Below the pieces are notes generated by a model, which saw nothing but the letters and a program-made list of their open reading frames with translations, searched no databases and was not told the DNA's origin. Position numbers and translations under genes: made by a program. A stretch of DNA of 64,000 bases, taken from Adineta steineri. Lineage: Eukaryota > Rotifera > Eurotatoria > Adinetida > Adinetidae. The stretch lies in contig CAJNOI010000233.1 of assembly GCA_905250115.1 (NCBI GenBank), positions 57,336 through 121,335 of the forward strand, given 5' to 3'. Positions 34,154 to 46,187 of the stretch are shown piece after piece; position 1 is the stretch's first letter, and the number at the start of each line of letters is the position of its first letter.

Positions 34154-35540
34154 ATACGAAGGTCGAAAAGCTAGATAACCAAATACTGCGACGGTTATAG
34201 TCGCTGTTGAGTGGAACGGTAACAGGAAGGCTGAATAGATGAATACTTCGTTAAATATGTGAAAAGTGAAATACTCACACAGTTGAATCAGTGAATTATT
34301 GAGTAACATGTAGACACTCTTAGTCACTATACTATACACGGAGTATTCTTTCACCTTTCTCTCACGCACGCTGTTTTTTGTCACTCATTAAAATTTGACT
34401 ATGTCTGTCATGAAATAAAGACTTATTTTTTAAAACCTCTCCGGCATAATATTTATTTAGCAAAATCAAGAACTAGCTTAACAGAAAATTTAATAGGACT
34501 TTACCGCACGAACTCTATCAGCTATGATCAATTTCTCTGCAACGGATAAAACACAGATGAAAGTATGCAAAAAGTTGTATAGTATTCGAGACAATTCTCT
34601 TATACTATCCGATTTAGTTAAGATTAAAACACACGACTGTACTAAACCTACACTTCGACCTTGAATAGGCCTCAAAAAAAGTAATAAGAATTATTTGTAG
34701 ATATGCCGTGACAAGTATAGCAAAAACGTCCGTATAGCCTCCAAAAAGTTGCGACAATCATCCCTACATATACCTAGAAAACCAAAAGGAGCATTGAGAA
34801 GTTGTGTATTAATGCTAATTCATTACTACCGGAAACGATGAAATCCATCTAGAAACCTTAGACTTTTCTGTTATTTAGTTGAAAACTATTTCTAATTAGT
34901 TTCTCATTTATTAATTAATTAATTTTAACAAGTAGCAACTGAAAGAACTAGTCTAGAAAAGGAATGCCTGAACAGTTAAGATCGGATACAAGCTCGGTAT
35001 CTATCTTTATTCTTGAAATTATCCATATATAAAAGATAGGTAAAATATGGACTAATGGACTCTAGTTTGGCTGACGCCATTTTTGAGTCATTTCCTACGA
35101 CCGAATTCTTTTCCAACAATAAGTAAGTAATAATACCAAATTTTTGATATAGCCAATGTACAATTTGATGAAGTAGTCGACATTCAACTAGTTTTGAGTG
35201 GCTGTATTCACGTTTAAATTTTCGAACCTTTCGCGTTGTTATTTCCTTACTGTCCATTATTTTCAAAGTGATTTTATGTCTTAAATCAAGCCAATGCGAC
35301 TGTTTTTTACGGTGATTATCACCATATTTCCAGACTTATCAGGGCTCTTTTTCTTCACATCTAATAAATGTTGTGATCTAAGAACCATTTTATCCTATGG
35401 AAGTTAACGTTATAGGAGTGAATATAGTCTACAGCCATAATCTTTGACTAAGATAGTATACAATTGTCTTTGTTATATAAGAATTTTATCATAGGTTTTC
35501 ATCATATACTGGTCCATTTTCTTTCTCTACAGAATCTATA
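34154..35540. other. Intergenic, no gene seen
   Basis: Between the MITE and the PARP-like gene. A 96-codon minus-strand frame at 34976-35266 has no recognised domain. The right end should carry the PARP-like gene's promoter. Confidence 0.45.
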
Positions 35541-36797
35541 ATGTGCTGTTGTTCCTGCTGTTACAGACGTCTACCTACATGGTATATTTTATTAGCTATT
35601 GGTGAACTTATTTTTGGGATAATTCGTCTAACAATTTTCTTTTCACTACTATCCTCACCGATGAATGAAGAAAAAGCTGATGCGATAATCACAGCTGGGT
35701 TTATACTTGATTGGATTGGCTCATTAGTTCCAACATTTATGGGTATTATTATTGGGTTTGTTCTGCTAATAGTTGCATTGAAAATTCTGTGTTATTTGGG
35801 TTCTAATGATAAAAACAAAGTTCGACCAGCGAATGATCCTAATGTGACATTGGCTTGTTCACAATTTCTATTATGTAGTCGACCAATGAATCGATTTGTT
35901 GCATTAAACTGCAATTGCCCATGCTATATCCCTAGACCACGTCTACGTTTCACTGTGCGATTAGTTTTCTTACTTTTCAGTATTTTACTACGAATAATAG
36001 CTATAATTCTGTATGCAACATCAAAAACTAATGGATCAGCAAAAGCACTGTTAGCAATCATTTGCACGATTTCATTAATATTTCCGATGCTAGCAATTTT
36101 ACTTGACATCTATCAATATCGTATTTGGTGGCATTATCGGCCGTCATGTGATAAGGCACCACGGCAGACGCTGTCTTGCAAGCACGTTCGATATATACCG
36201 TATCATCTAGTTGGTAATAATCGAAACAATATGCATATGGGAAATAAACCATGCGATTCAATGGGACCAGATTTTAAATGTCCAAAACGAAGTTTAGAAC
36301 ATCTGTTCATATTTCATTTGGATGATTATAAGCCACAAGAACGTTGGGGATTATTATCACCAAATGAAGCGACAACCTATGTAGGTTTTCATCGTACTAC
36401 AGCAGAATCAGCAGTGGCTATTGCTCACAGTGATTTTCGACAGTCAATGAACCCACCACAAATGCTTGGTTTCGGTGTTTATTTTGCTCGCTCAATTGCA
36501 CGCACTGAAGGTAAAGCTAGATTTGCTGGTGCATTGATTTGTGCTGAAATTCGAATGGGTCGTGTGAAAGAAGTGACATCTGATCAGCTACGTACAGTTT
36601 CGAATTCAAACGCATGGTGGAATGACTATGACACAGTTTATTATAATCATGAAGACGATGATCGAGATGAATTTTGTGTGAAAGATCCAGCACAAATATT
36701 AAAATGGGTTATAGTTGTGGATGAAGCGCATGATACAAAAGTCGATCAATATGGATTGAGTACAGAGTTCGACGATACATTTTGTCATTGCATCTAA
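35541..36797 (+). CDS. Membrane-anchored PARP-like ADP-ribosyltransferase
   Basis: Single-exon 418-residue protein. A Cys-rich start (MCCCSCCYRR) is followed by four hydrophobic segments (about 14-38, 60-86, 138-160, 168-192), then a soluble C-terminal domain with PARP-type motifs: GFHRTT with His284, GFGVYFA with Tyr314, and Glu377 in RDEFCV before QILKWVIVV. These match the H-Y-E triad of diphtheria-toxin/PARP-type transferases. The second Tyr that stacks nicotinamide in PARP1 is Phe328 here. Glu at the third position permits chain elongation in known PARPs, but this is not proof. Predicted to be a multi-pass membrane protein with a cytosolic PARP domain; no neighbour shares a transcript. 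Confidence 0.82.
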   Translation: MCCCSCCYRRLPTWYILLAIGELIFGIIRLTIFFSLLSSPMNEEKADAIITAGFILDWIGSLVPTFMGIIIGFVLLIVALKILCYLGSNDKNKVRPANDPNVTLACSQFLLCSRPMNRFVALNCNCPCYIPRPRLRFTVRLVFLLFSILLRIIAIILYATSKTNGSAKALLAIICTISLIFPMLAILLDIYQYRIWWHYRPSCDKAPRQTLSCKHVRYIPYHLVGNNRNNMHMGNKPCDSMGPDFKCPKRSLEHLFIFHLDDYKPQERWGLLSPNEATTYVGFHRTTAESAVAIAHSDFRQSMNPPQMLGFGVYFARSIARTEGKARFAGALICAEIRMGRVKEVTSDQLRTVSNSNAWWNDYDTVYYNHEDDDRDEFCVKDPAQILKWVIVVDEAHDTKVDQYGLSTEFDDTFCHCI

Positions 36798-37345
36798 TTA
36801 TCAAACTTTTTCTATTAATTTATGTTTATATTCAAAAGGACATATGTTATTAGTGTGGGTGTTGGTAGCTTACTCACACTCTCAATAAATATTATATAAC
36901 AAATAAAAAAAGAAGTAAATTCATTACATGGGTAAATTTTATGAGTTTAAGTAAATTATTTCAAAACTGAATTTATTCTATATGGCTAACATGTTTTAAT
37001 AAAAAATATAAAAAATATGTCGTTCTTATTTCTATCGCAAACAAATCAATTTTAAATAAAGTTATCTTTCGTTGACTTATTTGCTTCTGATAAATGTAAC
37101 TATGTGATTTCAAAATCATACATCGCTTAATAATAATATCTGCTACTGATATTAAAAGAAAAAATGAATAAAAACACCTTCACAGTTTATCAATATTTTG
37201 TTATCGTAGGCGTAAAACGTTTTGCTTATGAGAAATATATCATCTGTTTCTATGTGTTGATATTTTCTCTTTTTCGAGTACATTTTTATCATAGGATTCG
37301 TTGCCTTATAAATACCAAAATTTAATCGATGTATAACTGTCAGTC
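36798..37345. other. Intergenic between PARP-like and esterase genes
   Basis: AT-rich spacer; apart from the inverted repeat at 36852-36883 no gene or site is recognised. The right part is the esterase promoter region. Confidence 0.5.
36852..36883. repeat. GT-rich/CA-rich inverted repeat, site 3
   Basis: AGTGTGGGTG followed by TACTCACACT: arms pair over about 10 bases with an 11-base loop. It lies 55 bp past the stop of the PARP-like gene, in an otherwise featureless spacer up to 37345. Confidence 0.6.
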
Positions 37346-38323
37346 ATGACACGTATTCATTCCTTTGCCGTAATCAGTATAACTCTCTGTTACTTAACTA
37401 GTGTATGTTTAAGTGATGCACCTAATTTTGTTTCAGCACGTGGTATTACTGTACGTTCTACTTCTAAAATTAATAATGAGCTTTACGAATTAACTATATC
37501 TACAACTGCTGTAAAAGGTAATCAAAAAATTCGTATTCTTCTTCCACGTGATTATACTAGTAGCGGCAAGGATCGTCGATATCCCGTTCTCTATTTATTT
37601 CATGGTAGTGCTGGTAATGCTGCCGATTGGACAACAGGTGGTAAAGCACAACAAATTCTTGGTCAGTCTCCTTTAATCACAGTAATGCCTGATGGTGGTT
37701 CATTTGGATGGTATACCAATTGGTTAAATCCTGGTAATTCTGCTCCACAAAATTGGCGAACTTTTCATATGGAACAATTATTACCTTGGATCGATCAAAA
37801 TCTTCGTACTGTAACAGAGAAAAAAGGTCGAGCTATAATGGGTTTATCAATGGGTGGATTTGGTGCAATACGTTATGCTGAATTATATCCTGATCGATTT
37901 GCTTTTGCAGGAAGTTTTTCTGGTGCACTTGATTTACTTGATTTACGAATTCAAGCTGGAATTCTTGGTTCAGTAACAATCGATGGTAAACCTCTTGACG
38001 GACCATTTGGTGCTGCACTCTTACCATGGACTAAAGCAGGATGGACTGCTCAAAATCCAGTTACACATGCAGCATCATTAAAAGGTGTTACTTTAGCACT
38101 TTACACTGGTAATCAAGGAATTATGGAAGGAACTATACGTGATACTAATTATCGTATGCGTGATGCACTTAAATCATTAAATATTCCAGTATATTTTAAT
38201 GATTATGGAAATGGTGCATCAATTGGAAATAACTGTAAAGGTAAACATGATTTTCCATGTTGGGATGCAGCATTAACAAATGTATTACCTCGTATGATGG
38301 CTGTTTTACAACAGAAATATTAA
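37346..38323 (+). CDS. Secreted esterase, bacterial antigen-85/esterase-D type
   Basis: Single-exon 325-residue alpha/beta hydrolase with a signal peptide (1-23, cleavage near CLSDA). The nucleophile Ser168 lies in GLSMGG; YLFHGSAGNAADW and PDGGSFGWYTNW are typical of the PF00756 esterase family, which includes the mycobacterial antigen 85 mycolyltransferases. The C-terminal KHDFPCWDAAL supplies the catalytic His. The fold and motifs are much more common in bacteria, and the gene has no intron, so horizontal transfer is likely. The eukaryotic-type signal peptide and AT-rich codon use fit the host. It probably hydrolyses esters outside the cell; substrate unknown. Confidence 0.85.
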   Translation: MTRIHSFAVISITLCYLTSVCLSDAPNFVSARGITVRSTSKINNELYELTISTTAVKGNQKIRILLPRDYTSSGKDRRYPVLYLFHGSAGNAADWTTGGKAQQILGQSPLITVMPDGGSFGWYTNWLNPGNSAPQNWRTFHMEQLLPWIDQNLRTVTEKKGRAIMGLSMGGFGAIRYAELYPDRFAFAGSFSGALDLLDLRIQAGILGSVTIDGKPLDGPFGAALLPWTKAGWTAQNPVTHAASLKGVTLALYTGNQGIMEGTIRDTNYRMRDALKSLNIPVYFNDYGNGASIGNNCKGKHDFPCWDAALTNVLPRMMAVLQQKY

Positions 38324-38435
38324 AAATAATCGAAATAATTCATATTTCAATGTTTTTTCTTTTTTGTTCGAAACAGATAAAATTATCATTTTTAACAAAA
38401 ATTTAATTATTGAAATAAATGAAAATAGAAAAACG

Positions 38436-40430
38436 TTATTTATTTGATATACGTTCAATATCATGTATGATATCAGTTATATCTGGATGTGATAAAGAAA
38501 AACATGTCTGACGAATAGAATATGCTTGTTTATAACACTTCATAGCTTCAGAAAAGTCACATTTAACTTCATAAATAATACCAATATTTTTCAATACACT
38601 TGCAATCGAAGGATGTTGAGGAGTAAGAGAAATTTCATAGGTCTTCTTTGATAACTCATAATTCTTTAATGCTGTATCATATTGACCAATATGATAATAA
38701 ACATTACCAATATTAAGATATGTATTACCTAAACATGGATGTGATGATGGAAGAAGTTTTTCTTTAATTTCTAATGCTTTTTTATGATATTCAAGTGCTT
38801 CGGAATATTTCTTTTCCATAACATAGATATTTGCAATATTATTAAAACACCAAGCAACATATTCATGCTTATCATTATTATACGTTTTCATCCAAATATT
38901 CAATGCCTTTTCATATGAATCTAATGCTTGTTTTATATTACCTTGTTTTTGATATACTTCACCAATACTTGTATAAATAAAACCAATTTGTGAATGATTT
39001 TTTTTTAGTTTTTGTTTCATAATTTCTAATGATTTATATAGCCAGATAAGACTTGCATCATAATTACCTTTTTCACAAGTAACTTTACCTAATGCATGAT
39101 AACAATTACAAATATCTTTATCATCAGAAGATAAATCTTTGAGTAATCGATGATAATATTTTTCTGCATCATCAAAATAAGCCATATCAACAAGTACATG
39201 TCCAAATAGAAGAAGTCTAGTTTGTTCTGAACCATATTGATTTTTCATACAATCAACAATCAATTTTAAATCATGATCATTATCACTACAAAGAGTTATA
39301 TTCATTATCCATATTTGATCTTCATCAAGATAAAGATTATTGACTCGAAAAACGGATCCTAACATCATTAAAATTTCATCTTCGGTAGGAAAATAACTAA
39401 ATGATGAAATATTAGCAAATGGTTTAATATCATTTCGACAAGGATCAGCATCTATTTCAAATAATATTCGTTGTAATCTAGTATTATCATTCATATTCGT
39501 ATTAAGATAGACAAGAGCTGTATTACGATTAAGACTAGTAGATAAAAATGAATTCATTGAAATTAATTTGCCTTTTGATTGTTTTAATAATTCAAGTTCT
39601 TCAATGGAAATTAATTGACCGCGATAAACAGTTATAGGTGATGAACATTGATGTTGTTGAAGTTGTTGTTCTATATCACGAATTAAGAATCGAAGAGTAA
39701 ATAATAAATCAATATTTTGAATACGAAGACTTTTATTTAATAATCGATAAATAAATGTTTCTCTTGTATACCACCATATTACTCGATCTGTTGAATAATC
39801 ATCTTCAAATTCTTTAATAATCTTTAACATATCTTCATTATCATGATATTCATTTAAACAAAAAGAAATAAATTCATTTTTATCTGTTGACAATGGTTCC
39901 ATTCGTAGAAGACAATCGATAAGTAATTGTGAATGAACAAATCGACCATCGAGGTCACTTGTTGTTTGTTCATAATCATTAGATACATTGCAAATACTCA
40001 TAGAAAGCGGTTCATCTACAGCAGTGATCGCTCTAATTCCTACTTCATTACTTTTTATAGATGCAATCAATTGATCAATTTCATAATAAATGCCTTTCAC
40101 CTAAAAGTAACAAAAAAACATATAAAATTATTTGATTTAAAGACTTACCTTATTATATTGTTCAGTCCAATGTTGATTGAATTCTTGTTCATGATGACAA
40201 TAAATATAAATTGAATAAACTTGTGAAAGTTGATGAATTCGGGGTATTAATTCTTGACCAAAATTATTACTAACGATGAAAATAAGTTGATTACTTGAAG
40301 AAATAGATTGAATATATTGTTCACATTGATCGAGTTCTTTAAATATTTGTTGAATATCTATATTTTCTTCGAAATTAATATAGGCATCAAATAAACAAAC
40401 TATATTGAAATTTTTATGTATTTGTCGCAT
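38436..40430 (-). CDS. ADP-ribosyltransferase (intact R-S-E) with C-terminal TPRs
   Basis: Two exons, 40149-40430 and 38436-40100, join in phase (AAG then GTG) to 648 residues. Residues 1-130 are the alpha/beta N-terminal domain found in the other two paralogues. The ART core carries all signature residues: Arg254 in TVYRGQ, Ser281 in NSFLSTS, and Glu334-Asp-Glu336 in the E-x-E motif before ILMMLGSVFRV. About six TPRs follow (residues 370-640), of 42-residue kinesin-light-chain spacing. Of the three ART-TPR genes here this is the only one with the full arginine-specific motif set. It lies on the opposite strand to the esterase with 112 bp between their stops. Confidence 0.88.
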
Positions 40431-40870
40431 TATTCTTAATTTACTTCCTTTCGTTGTTTTATAAAAACGTAAAACTTCCTAGTATTATATATTTTGTTAA
40501 ATGTGTTACTTAATCCTTTTTGAAAAAATATACTCATTGAAGAAAGTAAATGATATTTTATACTAAATTAATATTTTGAAATAGATCATATTTATCTTGA
40601 CTTTTGAATTTGAAACGAAATGAAAGAGTATAAGAAAAAAATAGAATAATTTATATTACTAATTCATAAATTTGTTTTTGTTTTGAAGCATATATTTACT
40701 TTATATAAAATTTCTTCCTAACTTTTAACTAAATACTGTCTGAATAAGAATGATTTTTATCGTTTATTCTTTTTTTTGAACTATGTCAATTATTATTGTA
40801 ATAAATATTCTTCAATTGCTTTCGAATCTCGTTTCAGTACGTTCGATCGCATTTGTATAGTTTCAATAAC
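40431..40870. other. Intergenic, no gene seen
   Basis: Spacer between the third ART-TPR start and the end of the aminopeptidase pseudogene; no motif recognised. Confidence 0.5.
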
Positions 40871-42785
40871 TTATTTTACTGTAAGTGTTACAGTTGATGT
40901 ATTAGCTGAATCAAAAAATGATTGAATTTCAGACGTTATTTTTTCATCAACAAAATTGCATAAGCCAGACTAAATAGAAAAGAGCATGATCAGCTTCGGG
41001 AAAGAAATGAATAAGATTTATATTTACTTCAACAAAATCAATAAGAAAGACACTATTTTCACCAAAACGTTCCACAAGTTTTGTCCAATTCTTTTGTAAA
41101 AATTTCTATACTATATCTCGGCCAATTCGAGATAATGCACTATTTTCATCTCCATAAGGTGAAACAACAACATAAACAGCTGGGCGAATATTTGGATCAA
41201 TTAAATTTCCATTCATATATTGGTGAAAGCGGTTTTTTGCTTCATCAATAATTGCCTGATCACCTGATTTACCCGTAATACGAATTACCGAAGAACCTTT
41301 CGCATATGATATAGTATCAAAAATTCCGTCAATTTCAGCTGGATGACCTATAAAAATATAAGATTTGACATGTGAAAATATATATATGATTATATTAAAT
41401 TTACCAATAGGTACTTCAATAGGATGTGATGATTTCAAAGCATCTAGTACAAGAAATTGTGAAAATACATCCCGTTCAGGATAAAATCTATCAACAGCTA
41501 AATATTGAATCCATCTAGCAAATCCTTCATTAAGCCCTGAAAATAAAATTGATATAAATATAAAATATTTATTATTTATCTTACATAAATCAGTCCACCA
41601 ATCCATAGTTACTAAATTTCCAAACCATTGATGTGCAAGTTCATGTGAAATAGTCATTGCATTACGTTGTCGTACAGTCAGAGATGAAGATTTTGGATCA
41701 ATTAAAAGAGCTGTTTCACGATATGTAATTAACTAAATATGATATAATAAAAATACATAGTTCACTACAAGTTCAATATTCGATTACTTACACCTCAATT
41801 GTCCATAGCTGTAAAAAATAAAAAATAACATTATTTTTATAACGAATTAAAAATTATTTCTTACCCAAAAGCAAAATCTGGTATAGCAATTGGATATTTA
41901 ATATTGAAATATTCAGCACAGAAAGGTAAAACTTTTGAAGCCAAATCCAAAGCAAAAGTACCATGTTGTTTTTTACCAAGTGGTGTATAAACTCTCATAC
42001 TGACACCATTTGAATCTTTTCTTTCAACATAATCATATTCACCAACAACATAAGCAACAAGATATGACTCATGATTGGTGTACGATCAAACTTTGTTATA
42101 CTTTCCATTCTTTATTCTCGGCATATTCACTTTCAGATACAATTGGCTAGAAAAATAAAAATGCATATGACTTTGATAATTAATTAAATTTACAAACCAT
42201 ATTAGAAATTGCTTGAAGATTTTTTGGTGTAATTAATGTAATATCGAATGTTGCTTCAAAATTTGGTTCATCCCAACATGGAAATGCACGTCGACAATCC
42301 GCTGGCTATAAGTTTTAAATATAATACAAGCGTTTTATTTCAAAAGAGTTTTACTTCAAATTGTGTACTAGCACTATAACGAACGTTTCCATCAGGTGTC
42401 GTATATTGATTTCGATAGAAACCTACCATACGATTATTAATGTCATCTATAAATTTCATTGATAATTGATAATCATTTTTCTAAAATAAAAAATAATAAT
42501 TTTATTTATATAATTAAATATAATTTACTTTAAGTGTTTTATTGAAAGTAATTTTTAAACGTTCATTTTCTTCATCAGTTTCAATTGTACCATTTAATTC
42601 ATCTGTAAAATAACATTTTTTAAATGAATTATTATTATAAAACTACCTTTTGTATTTGATATTATTTTTGCATTATCAATTTGTAATTCAGCTGCATATA
42701 ATATTATAGTATCAGTTGGTTCTTTAACCTGTATATGAATAATTACTTCACGATCGAATAATTTTTTCGTGTCTTGATCACTCAT
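40871..42785 (-). pseudogene. M1 aminopeptidase (puromycin-sensitive type) pseudogene
   Basis: Exon pieces in order match an M1 zinc aminopeptidase: RAFPCWDEP, then a GAMEN-equivalent, HELAHQWFGN (zinc site HExxH), LNEGFARWIQYL, SYAKGSSVIR. It is broken. In the exon around 42040-42110 the frame shifts twice about 40 bp apart. The substrate-binding GAMENWG motif reads GAMDN followed by a TGA where Trp should be (about 41797-41815). After SVIR the protein jumps to a far C-terminal segment (about 41280), so several hundred codons are missing. Another stop and deletion follow before the last piece. The N-terminal substrate domain also lacks its usual first strands. Most small introns are still recognisable, so this is decay of a spliced gene, not a retrocopy. 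Confidence 0.85.
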
Positions 42786-43080
42786 CGTTTTTTTCTTCCG
42801 ATTTCCGATGTCGCACTTCAAACTAAAAAAAATAAATAGAAAATAGTTGACTTATATGGTATTCATTTTCTTGCGTTCTACACGAGTACGAAAAAAAAGA
42901 TTGCAATATTTTTCTCTTGAGTTTTATTTTTATAATCAGCTGCGTTTAAAATCGAATGACATCTTTTCTAAGCATACGAAAAGACGAAAACTAGCTATTT
43001 TTAAAAAAAACTCGTATATGATGAGTAAATTTAACATAGCAATCACATTTTCATTAGCTCAAAAATAGATGGTGCATCTT

Positions 43081-43130
43081 GAGGGTGTGGATGCACATCA
43101 CAGGTACACCACACACACACCCACATCCGC
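43081..43130. repeat. GT-rich/CA-rich inverted repeat, site 4
   Basis: GAGGGTGTGGATGCACATC left arm and ACACACACCCACATCC right arm. The flank CTTGAGGGTGTGGATG is shared with site 2 at 32001, indicating a common origin rather than chance. Confidence 0.7.
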
Positions 43131-43290
43131 AAATCTATCATTTTTTATCAAAAATATACTGATTTGAACGGTTATACTCTTTTGAAAGAAATGAAGTATC
43201 TCAAGACATATGCACATATTCTTGTCATGTTAATTGATGGCATGACACGAATTATTCTTTGATAATTTATATTATTTCTAATGAATCATA

Positions 43291-43341
43291 GAAGGGTTTG
43301 AGTGTTACATCTATTCTAGATCCACTCACACCCCATCTCGA
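43291..43341. repeat. GT-rich/CA-rich inverted repeat, site 5
   Basis: Weaker copy: GGGTTTGAGTGTTACATC on the left, CCACTCACACCCCATCTCGA on the right; the right flank resembles the complement of the CTTGAGGGTG end of sites 2 and 4. Confidence 0.5.
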
Positions 43342-43584
43342 GAATTGATGCGAACTATCGAAGTTATTAGATCAAAATATTGTCAATGGAAAAGAAAATT
43401 TTATTCAACAAACAAAATAAATTGGAAGAAATAACATACATCTTTAGTAATATTATTATACATTAAAATAATATTAGATTAAATTATTGACAAATATAAA
43501 GGCTAACAGTATGATGTAAAATTTAGTTGTTTAAAAATGATAACATCAGATGAAAAACTAGAGATTGCCTTATTAAAATTTGAC

Positions 43585-45642
43585 TACAATTTCGTTTGGA
43601 ATAACTGTGATTGATTGCTTTTTCAATTGTCTTGCATATTTCCACCATAGCTGAATTAAATGACATGACATTAAGAGCACAAGCGATAAGATAATCAACC
43701 ATGCCTACAAAAAAAAAGAGAAATAGTCTTATAAATTAATGCGATCAGACGTTACAAATAACTTACTCTCCATGAAAGAGATATATCATTCGTTAATTGA
43801 ACTAAACCATATTGAAGAGTGGCAATAACACCGACGAACATCCACATTACACCAGTTAGTGTACCAATATATTCTGATGGAAAACTAAAATAAAAATGAA
43901 TAATTATTAACAAAAGTAAACGTCCTTGTATAGATATCAAAGAATATAACATTGATTTATTTTCTATCTCTAAGAAACATGAAAGTGTAAAAAGAATTGA
44001 TTATTAATGATCACGATTTTATAGATAATACTTACAAGGTTGCCACTACGGCTTGGCTTCCACTCACAATTGTAGCTCGTGCAATACAGTTAATTACCAA
44101 TGCTGGAATGATCATACTTTTCTTAGGAAACATACATACAATACATGCTAATACATTAATAATCCATGAAATAGTTTGCATCAATGAAATATTGAATAAT
44201 TTTTGTTTTTTATCTAAATATTATGAAAATAATAAAAGTTTAAAGTTTCGATATTAAAAGTTGATATCTCACTTTTATCGGCTTTGAATCCAAGTAGAAA
44301 ACCATTTAATGGGCAAATAATAATAGCAGAAATAGTAGATAAGTTAAATACAAATGTGTATTTATTAGCTAGAATGAAAAGTTTCATTTATAGTCAAGCA
44401 AAGAAGAAAAAACAATTACCCAATAGTGTATCTTGTTGCGTGATATAGTATACCCATGGATACCATGTTACAGCAAGAAATATTCCTGGTAGTAATAGAA
44501 TACTTAAAAATAATACTACCAACAGATATAATGGACTAGTTAAATAATGCCAAACACCTTGTCGTTTCAAAATTCGTGTATACCATTTTATTCTCTCTGA
44601 TTCATTATCGTCTAATAATTGATTTTGATATCAAAAGAGACAAGAAAATATACGAATAAATGTTTTTTGATAATGTACTCACCGACGGTAACAGTTAAAG
44701 AAGCAGTTTTATTTTCCATTTTTGTATCAGAATGATACGGTAAGTTTAATACGGGAAATGTCCAATCAAGAAATATGAATGAACTAATTAACATCAGTAC
44801 AGCAAATGACATCCATATAAATGATAGTTCTTTTAGTGTAACCGTATGAGCATCAATTAAAGTCTAGAAACAATATTGATGTAATGTTCTACTTATGATT
44901 AAAAAAAAGCAGAAATCTATGGCATACCTGAAATATAGAATACCATATTGTAGCCGATGTACACGCTCCAGCAAACAATGCCGATACGAATGCTCTTGAT
45001 TTTGAAAAATAATTACTCGATGTATAAGCTGTTAATAATACCATGATACCAGCCAACGATGAGAAGGCTGTATGTACATATAAAAGTGCATCTCGTCCTA
45101 AAAAATGATAATATATAATGCGTATTTTATTAACACCTACACACTTACCAGGAGCAACTAATGCTAATGCTAACCATCCAATAAGATGAAATATTCTAAA
45201 AGAATGATAATGAACGTTGAAAAGATAACAGATAAATAGCACTTACATTGCAACTATTTTTACAGATCGACAACCAAATCGATCAATTAATGGTCCAATA
45301 ATCACTGATGGAATTTCAAATAATATAATACCCAATGTTAATGCATTCTAAAATTAATTTTATAAAATATTCAATAGATTTGATATACACGCATACTTGA
45401 TAATGTCGGGTTTGATGCTCTTGACAAATCACTTGTCTATTTTGTATATCTGTTGTATTCAAACAACTATTTTTATCAGCATAAATTCCATATTGTGGTA
45501 AAATTTTAAATAAAGCTGCAAATCCAAATATTGTTCCACCAATTAAATTTACTTCAATCAAAAGCCATACTACACCAGACCATTTTCGAATTGAATGATG
45601 ATTTCTTTTATCTGCAGCTGCTTTTACAATAGTTTCAGTCAT
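43585..45642 (-). CDS. MFS transporter, SLC43-like
   Basis: Ten exons (45397-45642, 45247-45347, 45149-45195, 44928-45097, 44683-44863, 44420-44611, 44273-44368, 44036-44213, 43767-43884, 43585-43704) all join in phase to 482 residues. About twelve hydrophobic helices are visible: WLLIEVNLIGGTIFGFAAL first, the loop with PLIDRFG between helices 2 and 3, and a cytosolic loop around residue 270. The extracellular loop after helix 1 holds two cysteines (NSCLNTTD, QVICQEH) and an N-glycosylation site. Resemblance is to the SLC43 group (LAT3/LAT4, nucleobase transporter ENBT1); the cargo, neutral amino acids or nucleobases, is not decided by sequence. It is divergent with the AdoHcy hydrolase gene. 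Confidence 0.82.
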
Positions 45643-46187
45643 ATCGATTTACAGCTAAACATAGAAGAACAAGAAATAAGTTCTAAATCTGAATGTTTAC
45701 GAAGTTACTTTGTTCCTATAGATTATTGCGGTTTTATTCTATATGATGTACTTACTTTATATTTATTAATATAATAATTATGAACAGTTGTTTCTCATCT
45801 ATTTATATGATCACCTTTTTAGAAAATTATCCTTCAAGCGTCATTCGTTTATCTGTTATGAATTGATTATAATGTAGGCGGCTACGTAGTTAGTTGTATA
45901 AGAAAAAATAGACAAACAAAATGGATCAAGGCCATGACGTAGGGTAGAACGAACGAATATACTACTTACATACGTTTCGAATGAATTAACATATACTTGG
46001 CGTATCTCCCACTCAAAAAATGATATCTATTTCTCTCTTTCATTTTTCCTCCTACGTCCCTAAAATGAGAAGGCGTTATAAAATCCAGAGCACGATATCC
46101 CTATAAAAGCATCGATTTTATTCTGAATTCCTTCAGTAATCGCAACTGATTAAAAGTCAAAACAAGTTACTATAAAAACAAAACAAA
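45643..46187. promoter_or_regulatory. Divergent intergenic promoter region
   Basis: 545 bp separate the ATG of the minus-strand transporter from the ATG of the plus-strand AdoHcy hydrolase, so both promoters must lie here or in 5' exons within it. A CTATAAAAG box at about 46101 is a plausible TATA element for the hydrolase, about 90 bp before its ATG. Other elements are not recognised. Confidence 0.5.

Larger units (their letters stand above)
42786..43584. other. Intergenic with two inverted repeats
   Basis: Between the aminopeptidase pseudogene and the transporter's stop. It contains GT/CA inverted repeats at 43081-43130 and 43291-43341. A 73-codon frame at 42847-43068 has no domain. Confidence 0.5.

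Noticed and set aside
34976..35266. 96-codon minus-strand frame near the PARP-like gene
   Set aside because: Basic, no domain, no signal; not distinguishable from a random frame.
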